A stretch of DNA of 64,000 nucleotides from NCBI GenBank assembly GCA_963555705.1, contig OY743189.1, positions 1,877,501 to 1,941,500 on the forward strand, in the 5' to 3' direction. Below, piece by piece: positions 56,066 through 64,000 of this stretch. Under the pieces are notes generated by a model. That model saw only the letters and a list, made by a program, of their open reading frames with translations. It ran no database searches and had not been told where the DNA came from. Numbering within the stretch: position 1 is the first letter of the stretch; each line of letters begins with the position of its first letter. The translations under genes and the position numbers were made by a program. This DNA is from Ligustrum vulgare. Its lineage: Eukaryota; Streptophyta; Magnoliopsida; Lamiales; Oleaceae.

Positions 56066-56110
56066 GATGCTCACAAGGTGTTCGATGAAATGCCTCATTG
56101 GAGAAATTTG
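56066..56110 (+). pseudogene. PPR-motif relic
   Basis: After a TTTCATAG acceptor-like edge the + strand reads DAHKVFDEMP-HW-RN, close to the DA-x-KVFDEMP-x-RN signature of plant PPR proteins. Frame open for about 47 codons. Related but decayed text at 2039-2060 (KVFDIM) and 35425-35450 (HAQQVFDEI). Second copy at 60781. Too short to function. Confidence 0.5.
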
Positions 56111-56786
56111 TGTTCAATTGATTGGAGGCTTCAACACAAGTTTGGGGGTGGATTGTTGGTGATTGCTATGAGAGTTCACATGCCCAAGACTACTTATTAG
56201 TGCCCCACCACTTCTTGGGATGTCTAGTAACTTCTTTCCTCTTACTTTGATTCTATTTTACACATTGAGGACAACGTGCATTTCAAGTTTGGGGGTGATT
56301 TCCTATTGTGTATTGACATGTTAGATAGCCTTGCCGTGGCCAGGATTACTTAGATGTTTAAAATTGTTATTGATTCATGATTTATGACCAATATGCTACT
56401 TGTGTCTACTTTTACAAAATGCTTATCCATGCAAGATCATAATTATCTTAAGCACAATAGTCACAATCGATTGTTGGTGAAGTTTGGGAATTGTTGAAGG
56501 GTGAAGAAGTTAATGGAGTAGAAGAACTAGGTTGTGAGCTTGTATTGTTAATTTTTATCAACCTATCAAATATTTCCTAATGCTCTAAATCTCTTGATCC
56601 TATTGTAAGACAAGTTTGGGGGTGGTCGACCCGGTGAAGGAGACGGTCTAGACGTGTGGTGATTCCATGCATGTTGGAAATAAATTTTGTGTGGAGTGTA
56701 TTTCGCCAAGTATAAGCTAAGTAATGACCGTATGCTAAAGTTCTAAGCCCATTTTAATTTTTTGCATTGCATTGCCCTATCTCGAA

Positions 56787-57105
56787 GCCTTTTTGACTCG
56801 AGTTATTAAGCCCGTAGGAGTATCTTGAAACTTGGTGCCTTAAGTTTGAAACTTGGGAGTCATCGGCCGAAAGCTCGCTACATGGGTCAATTAGAAAGCT
56901 TAATGAGTAGGGTACTCACACACACACTAAAAAAAAAAAAAAGCACTTCATCATTGCATTTGTTTAATAAGTCTACCTCACTTCGTAGCCTTTTTGACTC
57001 GAGTTAATAAGTCCGTAGGGGTATTTTGAAACCTGGGACCCTTTGATCTAAAAAATCGGGGAGTTTCCGACCTAAAGCTCGCTACATGGGTCAATTAGAA
57101 AGCTT
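56787..57105 (+). repeat. Paired direct repeats of Athila 3' UTR
   Basis: Copies 56787-56902 and 56988-57105, starting GCCTTTTTGACTCGAGTTA and ending GGGTCAATTAGAAAGCTTA. Second array unit: 61502-61820. Confidence 0.85.
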
Positions 57106-57666
57106 AAGGGAGTGGGGAAGACACGAGCATTCATCACGTTAGTTGTTAGAAATCATGCATTTGTACTTGCATAAGGGCTTTTAGATTAATAGTGGGTTTG
57201 AATTGCTTAGTATAAGCTTGAATGTCGAAGCACTCATTAGTGGAGAGTCACCGCATTTCTAGGTTGTCGAGATTTTCGGTAAAACACACCCAAACTAGAG
57301 TGGAAAAAGAAAAGAGTGATGTGAGAGTACCCTCTAGAATTGCATCCCGGGAGAGGAAAGAAAAATATTTATTGGGGGATGAATGTCACGAGTGGGAAAG
57401 AAAAAGAATTGACCACTAATGGTGGGTAGTTTTGACTTGAAACATCTTCACTCATCAATATTCTTGAAACTAAATTAACAATTGAAAATGACTATGCACA
57501 CACACACACACCGATCGAACATCGGATAAGCTAAACTTCTTTTTGGTAGCATTGTTTGGAATCATACTTTTGAATTGATTATACAATTTTGCACTCATGA
57601 GTAATTTGCAAGTTATCTAACATTGTTGATCTATTTTTCACGCTACTTGATTGCACTAGTAGATAA

Positions 57667-57704
57667 TTTTGCTCGAGACGAGCAAAAGCTCAAGTTTGGG
57701 GGTG
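57667..57704 (+). promoter_or_regulatory. PPT with hairpin
   Basis: Perfect 9-bp stem TTTTGCTCG-AGA-CGAGCAAAA (57667-57687), then CAAGTTTGGGGGTG abutting the LTR. Second copy at 62382-62419. Confidence 0.88.
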
Positions 57705-59353
57705 TGATAAGTGTGCGTTTTACACACTTATTGTGCTTTTAAATAGACAATTTAATTGAGAAATTGAGCAAATATCTACTTATAAATTGTATTTTTCTTG
57801 TACAATTAGGTACAACCTCAATTGGAAAGCAAATGGACAAGGTTGGAGTGCAATCAGGCTAAAAGAAGAGCAAAGGACCTAATTGAAAGAAATCAAAAGT
57901 TTGGGGACTTAAATTGCAACATCTCAGAAAGATGGAGGACCTACCTTGCAAATATTTCAGGGGCATATTTGTAATAAAAGTCAAAATTCGAGGATTAAAT
58001 TGTAGAGGACCAGAAGATGGAGGACTCAATTGCAAATCAGGCTAAAAGAAGGAGCTGTAGCTCAACCACGCGATCGCGTGGTTCCACCAAGTAGCGATCG
58101 CGAAGTCAGGCCATTCTCAAACCCGAGAGTTTTCAAGGCAGCCACGCGATCGCGAGGCACTCAGCCACGCGATCGCGTGGGCAGAATTCTGGCCAATACC
58201 GGATTTTATTTTCTGTTTTTTTATTTGAAGTGAAGGGCGTGTTTGGTTCATTTTGGGGCGCGTTTTGGACCTCTTTTAGGTCAGATTTTTGGGGGTATAT
58301 ATACCCCCACTTCTCACTCCATCAAGAATCCCAATTCTTGACACAAACCCTAGCCCCCATTTTCTCTCTTCTCTTCTTTCTTTTCTTTTCTTTTCCTTTC
58401 CTTTTCTTTGTTTTTGGTTTTGTTTGTAAATTAGTTTGTAGATTAGTTTTGTTTCTAAGTTCTAGTCACCATTGAAGCAAGGAAGCAAGAAGTGAGGTGG
58501 AAATACAAAGCTTTGTTGAAGGGTTCTTGGAGCAAAAATCAAGGGAAGTGATTTATTTCATTATCTTGTATTTTTAATCTTTGATTTCTATATTTTGTGA
58601 TGTATTTTTGTAAACCTCAACTTTTGTGCAATATTTATACAATGGGCTAGTTGTTTTTATGTTGGGATGATTGATGTAGCTTAACTTAGTTTAAGTAATT
58701 TTAATGTTTGTTTATTAATTTTGAGCTTATTTCATGTGTGTTTGTTATTGAGATTATTCCATGTGTTTGATTGATCACCAAATATATGTTTTGTGAAGTG
58801 TATGATAATCGAGAGATATTATGCATTTTAGACCAAATAACAAATGCTCTAGGTTCTTGTTAAGGATAGAGATATACCTTAAACCCTAGATGATCCATTG
58901 AGCTATTTTCACAAAGGGTTAATGCAATTGATTGGGCCTTAATCGACATAGAGATATAGTAGGTTAGACCAATTGATTAGGGTTGATTTCACTCGAGAGA
59001 GGTAATTGGCTAAGCTTGGAAAATCGGGTCTAACATTGTAAATGAGTAATTTATTAATTTGCATGTGTTGAGAAATTACTTAAGCGAGAGTTAAGTGAAA
59101 TCATGAATCCCAACTCTTTTATCTTTCATTTTTCTTATTTTAATTTGGTTTAAAAATTAGTTTCTTTAATTTAGAATTTCCAGAAATCCATCTTTTTAAT
59201 TGTGTGTTTCTCTTTGTTGTTAGAATTAAATTAATTAAAGTTATATAATCTAGAGTATACATTCCTCGTGGGATCGACAATCCGGACTCAAAAAGTCCAC
59301 TTTATTACTTGTACGCGACCCGTGCGCTTGCGGTACACTATTTTGAGCGAACA
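57705..59353 (+). repeat. LTR B of tandem array, shared by both units
   Basis: 1649 bp. One visible base difference from LTR A in the pyrimidine tract near 58398. Serves as 3' LTR of unit 1 and 5' LTR of unit 2. Confidence 0.95.
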
Positions 59354-59556
59354 AGTTTTTGGCGCCGTTGCCGGGGAATGTTTTTACTTTGATTATTACT
59401 TTAGTTAATTTTAGTTTTAACAATTTGTAATTATTTTTGTTTTATGTTTTATTTTGTTATCTTTGGTTAACCACCACAATTCTAATCTCTCTTGTGTTTG
59501 GTTTTCTTTCTAGGCATATTTGATTCTAATATTGGCAAAATAGGAAAGCATTTGCA

Positions 59557-60324
59557 ATGAACAATCTCAACATGGGTGATGAATACATGCTTGAAGAATA
59601 TTCAAGTTGTGAAATTTGTTACAAGATGCATTGTAATGGACAATGTTTGTTTTCGGGCAATAGTTTGATTACGTCGAAGCTTATTGGGTTTAGACAATAT
59701 TTGAAATGCCGAAAACAAGCAATTGATACATTGGATGAGAGTTACATGCTATTGGGAGATTGTGTACCGGATGATTGGGATGAGGACATCACTCTTGTGG
59801 GAGATGGTCTTCCACTATTGAATGAGAAGGTACTTGCAAAGTATTACAATGAGCTTGCCAATTTGGATGAAGAGGATATGCTTATGGGGGATGCCATGTA
59901 TTGGGAAGGATTTCAAATGTGGGGGTATAACCCACTCTTGGGAATTAATAGGAAAAACTTGCTGTTGCCCATGGATTCAACTTATGGATCGGTCATTCAA
60001 TCCGAGGAGACATCAACTAAAGACGATGAGCTTGAAGAGAATGACAATTTAATCACAAAAGAATCACTTGGAGGAGTGGCAATTAATGAGGAAGAGATTA
60101 AATCAAATTCTCTCAACTTCATTGATTGTCCAATAATTGATTTTGTGATTAAGCCACTTGAGGAGGTGCAAGTCTACTTAGTTGAGTTTGAATTGGATGG
60201 AATAGGCAAGTCCCATGACTTTGCAAGGGGCAAAGTGCAAGTATTTCGAAGCAATGAAGAGTGGGGCAAAGCCAAAAGAAGAAAAATGAGCAAGGCATCA
60301 AAAGCTATATTTAGAGTGCCATGA
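59557..60324 (+). CDS. 255-aa zinc-knuckle-like protein, copy 2
   Basis: Same protein as at 54845 with four amino-acid changes: Ser to Gly in the segment FSSNS, Glu to Ala in KQEID, Pro to Leu in GDGPP, and Glu to Asp in TKEDE. All four base differences I see in the ORF change the protein. The zinc-knuckle residues and the basic tail are unchanged. The unit is bounded by LTR B and LTR C, with the same two-hairpin element after the stop. Confidence 0.75.
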   Translation: MNNLNMGDEYMLEEYSSCEICYKMHCNGQCLFSGNSLITSKLIGFRQYLKCRKQAIDTLDESYMLLGDCVPDDWDEDITLVGDGLPLLNEKVLAKYYNELANLDEEDMLMGDAMYWEGFQMWGYNPLLGINRKNLLLPMDSTYGSVIQSEETSTKDDELEENDNLITKESLGGVAINEEEIKSNSLNFIDCPIIDFVIKPLEEVQVYLVEFELDGIGKSHDFARGKVQVFRSNEEWGKAKRRKMSKASKAIFRVP

Positions 60325-62381
60325 AGTGCTTATGCGGAGAGTCGAGCTAATGACTTTAAAATAAGCGCTTAATGGGAGGCAACCCATTCTCTATCCTTCA
60401 CTTGCTTTATTTATTTATTTTTTTTTTTTGCATTTTATTTACTTTCTTGCATTTTATTTACTTTCTTGCAAATAAGTGGTTAGGCCAAGTCTCTATCTTC
60501 TATATTTATTTTCCTCAAGTTGGGTAGTGTGAAATAGCTCTAATGCATTCTCATTTAATTCTAACATATACTCATATCAAACTTTCAAAGTCAAAATTTG
60601 CTTAAAACTCATTTTTAAATCACTTGGTTCATATTGTCTTTTATCTTCAAGGGTGATTTAATATTGATGTGGATGAGAAAATTACATTGGATTTATGAGT
60701 TAGAATTGAGATGTTGAATGTGATTTAAATCTTTGGGTCATTCACCACTTATTATCTACTATTTTCTTGTGTTTTCATAGGATGCTCACAAGGTGTTCGA
60801 TGAAATGCCTCATTGGAGAAATTTGTGTTCAATTGATTGGAGGCTTCAACACAAGTTTGGGGGTGGATTGTTGGTGATTGCTATGAGAGTTCACATGCCC
60901 AAGACTACTTATTAGTGCCCCACCACTTCTTGGGATGTCTAGTAACTTCTTTCCTCTTACTTTGATTCTATTTTACACATTGAGGACAACGTGCATTTCA
61001 AGTTTGGGGGTGATTTCCTATTGTGTATTGACATGTTAGATAGCCTTGCCGTGGCCAGGATTACTTAGATGTTTAAAATTGTTATTGATTCATGATTTAT
61101 GACCAATATGCTACTTGTGTCTACTTTTACAAAATGCTTATCCATGCAAGATCATAATTATCTTAAGCACAATAGTCACAATCGATTGTTGGTGAAGTTT
61201 GGGAATTGTTGAAGGGTGAAGAAGTTAATGGAGTAGAAGAACTAGGTTGTGAGCTTGTATTGTTAATTTTTATCAACCTATCAAATATTTCCTAATGCTC
61301 TAAATCTCTTGATCCTATTGTAAGACAAGTTTGGGGGTGGTCGACCCGGTGAAGGAGACGGTCTAGACGTGTGGTGATTCCATGCATGTTGGAAATAAAT
61401 TTTGTGTGGAGTGTATTTCGCCAAGTATAAGCTAAGTAATGACCGTATGCTAAAGTTCTAAGCCCATTTTAATTTTTTGCATTGCATTGCCCTATCTCGA
61501 AGCCTTTTTGACTCGAGTTATTAAGCCCGTAGGAGTATCTTGAAACTTGGTGCCTTAAGTTTGAAACTTGGGAGTCATCGGCCGAAAGCTCGCTACATGG
61601 GTCAATTAGAAAGCTTAATGAGTAGGGTACTCACACACACACTAAAAAAAAAAAAAAGCACTTCATCATTGCATTTGTTTAATAAGTCTACCTCACTTCG
61701 TAGCCTTTTTGACTCGAGTTAATAAGTCCGTAGGGGTATTTTGAAACCTGGGACCCTTTGATCTAAAAAATCGGGGAGTTTCCGACCTAAAGCTCGCTAC
61801 ATGGGTCAATTAGAAAGCTTAAGGGAGTGGGGAAGACACGAGCATTCATCACGTTAGTTGTTAGAAATCATGCATTTGTACTTGCATAAGGGCTTTTAGA
61901 TTAATAGTGGGTTTGAATTGCTTAGTATAAGCTTGAATGTCGAAGCACTCATTAGTGGAGAGTCACCGCATTTCTAGGTTGTCGAGATTTTCGGTAAAAC
62001 ACACCCAAACTAGAGTGGAAAAAGAAAAGAGTGATGTGAGAGTACCCTCTAGAATTGCATCCCGGGAGAGGAAAGAAAAATATTTATTGGGGGATGAATG
62101 TCACGAGTGGGAAAGAAAAAGAATTGACCACTAATGGTGGGTAGTTTTGACTTGAAACATCTTCACTCATCAATATTCTTGAAACTAAATTAACAATTGA
62201 AAATGACTATGCACACACACACACACCGATCGAACATCGGATAAGCTAAACTTCTTTTTGGTAGCATTGTTTGGAATCATACTTTTGAATTGATTATACA
62301 ATTTTGCACTCATGAGTAATTTGCAAGTTATCTAACATTGTTGATCTATTTTTCACGCTACTTGATTGCACTAGTAGATAA
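60325..62381 (+). other. 3' UTR of non-autonomous element, copy 2
   Basis: Matches 55613-57666 with a 3-bp difference in a T run near 60415. Contains the second copies of the two-hairpin element, the PPR relic, the polypurine tracts and the paired repeats. Confidence 0.85.
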
Positions 62382-62419
62382 TTTTGCTCGAGACGAGCAA
62401 AAGCTCAAGTTTGGGGGTG

Positions 62420-64000
62420 TGATAAGTGTGCGTTTTACACACTTATTGTGCTTTTAAATAGACAATTTAATTGAGAAATTGAGCAAATATCTACTTATAA
62501 ATTGTATTTTTCTTGTACAATTAGGTACAACCTCAATTGGAAAGCAAATGGACAAGGTTGGAGTGCAATCAGGCTAAAAGAAGAGCAAAGGACCTAATTG
62601 AAAGAAATCAAAAGTTTGGGGACTTAAATTGCAACATCTCAGAAAGATGGAGGACCTACCTTGCAAATATTTCAGGGGCATATTTGTAATAAAAGTCAAA
62701 ATTCGAGGATTAAATTGTAGAGGACCAGAAGATGGAGGACTCAATTGCAAATCAGGCTAAAAGAAGGAGCTGTAGCTCAACCACGCGATCGCGTGGTTCC
62801 ACCAAGTAGCGATCGCGAAGTCAGGCCATTCTCAAACCCGAGAGTTTTCAAGGCAGCCACGCGATCGCGAGGCACTCAGCCACGCGATCGCGTGGGCAGA
62901 ATTCTGGCCAATACCGGATTTTATTTTCTGTTTTTTTATTTGAAGTGAAGGGCGTGTTTGGTTCATTTTGGGGCGCGTTTTGGACCTCTTTTAGGTCAGA
63001 TTTTTGGGGGTATATATACCCCCACTTCTCACTCCATCAAGAATCCCAATTCTTGACACAAACCCTAGCCCCCATTTTCTCTCTTCTCTTCTTTCTTTTC
63101 TTTTCTTTTCCTTTCCTTTTCTTTGTTTTTGGTTTTGTTTGTAAATTAGTTTGTAGATTAGTTTTGTTTCTAAGTTCTAGTCACCATTGAAGCAAGGAAG
63201 CAAGAAGTGAGGTGGAAATACAAAGCTTTGTTGAAGGGTTCTTGGAGCAAAAATCAAGGGAAGTGATTTATTTCATTATCTTGTATTTTTAATCTTTGAT
63301 TTCTATATTTTGTGATGTATTTTTGTAAACCTCAACTTTTGTGCAATATTTATACAATGGGCTAGTTGTTTTTATGTTGGGATGATTGATGTAGCTTAAC
63401 TTAGTTTAAGTAATTTTAATGTTTGTTTATTAATTTTGAGCTTATTTCATGTGTGTTTGTTATTGAGATTATTCCATGTGTTTGATTGATCACCAAATAT
63501 ATGTTTTGTGAAGTGTATGATAATCGAGAGATATTATGCATTTTAGACCAAATAACAAATGCTCTAGGTTCTTGTTAAGGATAGAGATATACCTTAAACC
63601 CTAGATGATCCATTGAGCTATTTTCACAAAGGGTTAATGCAATTGATTGGGCCTTAATCGACATAGAGATATAGTAGGTTAGACCAATTGATTAGGGTTG
63701 ATTTCACTCGAGAGAGGTAATTGGCTAAGCTTGGAAAATCGGGTCTAACATTGTAAATGAGTAATTTATTAATTTGCATGTGTTGAGAAATTACTTAAGC
63801 GAGAGTTAAGTGAAATCATGAATCCCAACTCTTTTATCTTTCATTTTTCTTATTTTAATTTGGTTTAAAAATTAGTTTCTTTAATTTAGAATTTCCAGAA
63901 ATCCATCTTTTTAATTGTGTGTTTCTCTTTGTTGTTAGAATTAAATTAATTAAAGTTATATAATCTAGAGTATACATTCCTCGTGGGATCGACAATCCGG
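62420..64000 (+). repeat. LTR C of tandem array, cut by window end
   Basis: First 1581 of an expected 1649 bp. Shares the LTR B variant in the pyrimidine tract. Confidence 0.95.

Larger units (their letters stand above)
55677..57666 (+). other. 3' UTR of non-autonomous element, copy 1
   Basis: No credible ORF beyond the PPR-like relic. CAAGTTTGGGGGTG occurs at 56137-56150, 56284-56297 and 56611-56624, in addition to the terminal PPT. The second is preceded by the hairpin-like CACATTG-AGGA-CAACGTG (56261-56278, one mismatch). (AC)n at about 57500. Confidence 0.75.
52993..64000 (+). mobile_element. Tandem array of a non-autonomous Athila-like LTR element
   Basis: LTR (52993-54641), internal (54642-57704), LTR (57705-59353), internal (59354-62419), LTR (62420 to the window end, 68 bp short of full). 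Unit period 4712 then 4715 bp, nearly identical. Internal regions hold PBS, one 255-aa ORF, the Athila-type hairpins, paired repeats and PPT, but no gag core, protease, RT or integrase. Left flank GCCTC could be the TSD; the right end is outside. Confidence 0.93.

Overview
The window is plant nuclear DNA, almost certainly from an angiosperm and probably a eudicot. It looks like gene-poor, heterochromatin-like sequence built of nested transposable elements. The evidence is Athila-type Ty3/gypsy elements with a tRNA-Asp primer binding site, SIRE/Maximus-like and Ale-like Copia pieces, Tekay-like solo LTRs of 2-3 kb, a CACTA transposase exon, a Helitron carrying plant gene fragments, a tRNA-derived SINE and long microsatellites. 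I found no intact cellular gene, no tRNA or rRNA gene and no CRISPR array.

Layout. 1-9169: the 3' part of an Athila element (+), with integrase, broken env-like ORF, 3' UTR and 3' LTR, split by a Tekay-like solo LTR (5017-7312, TSD CTTGG). 9170-9515 and 23746-24590: two pieces of one SIRE-like Copia element (-), whose gag frame continues across a second Athila element (9516-23745, -, TSD GTGGT). That element has a decayed gag-pol, carries a solo LTR inside gag (20741-21717, TSD TTCAT), and has lost its 3' end to a deletion reaching into another Tekay-like LTR (11022-14385). 24591-26146: 5' end of a CACTA element. 26150-34473: a decayed Tekay-like LTR holding a TIR element (27113-33612), which in turn holds a complete non-autonomous Helitron (27754-33131) with fragments of at least three host genes. 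35454-38319: another large solo LTR (TSD AAATT). 38320-39555 and 49275-51023: remains of a further Athila 3' end. 40916-48554: a complete young gag-only LTR element (TSD AGATT). 48798-49023: a SINE with a 12-bp TSD. 51024-52992: Tekay-like LTR pieces around a Copia gag fragment. 52993-64000: a tandem LTR-internal-LTR-internal-LTR array of a small non-autonomous Athila relative encoding an unfamiliar 255-aa protein.

How the parts relate. Gag-pol-encoding Athila relatives are present (both copies broken) beside two non-autonomous types: one keeps only gag-protease, the other only the 255-aa zinc-knuckle ORF. Both lack RT and integrase, so they would need enzymes from full elements. What all types retain is non-coding: the tRNA-Asp PBS; a two-hairpin element just after the last gag/pol stop codon; hairpins with a short AG-rich loop next to polypurine tracts, both at the 3' LTR and internally; a pair of about 115-bp repeats in the 3' UTR; and clusters of perfect CG-rich palindromes upstream of the LTR TATA box. 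The stems keep pairing while their sequence changes between element types. These shared cis signals are the most interesting content here and may be how the non-autonomous elements use the autonomous machinery.
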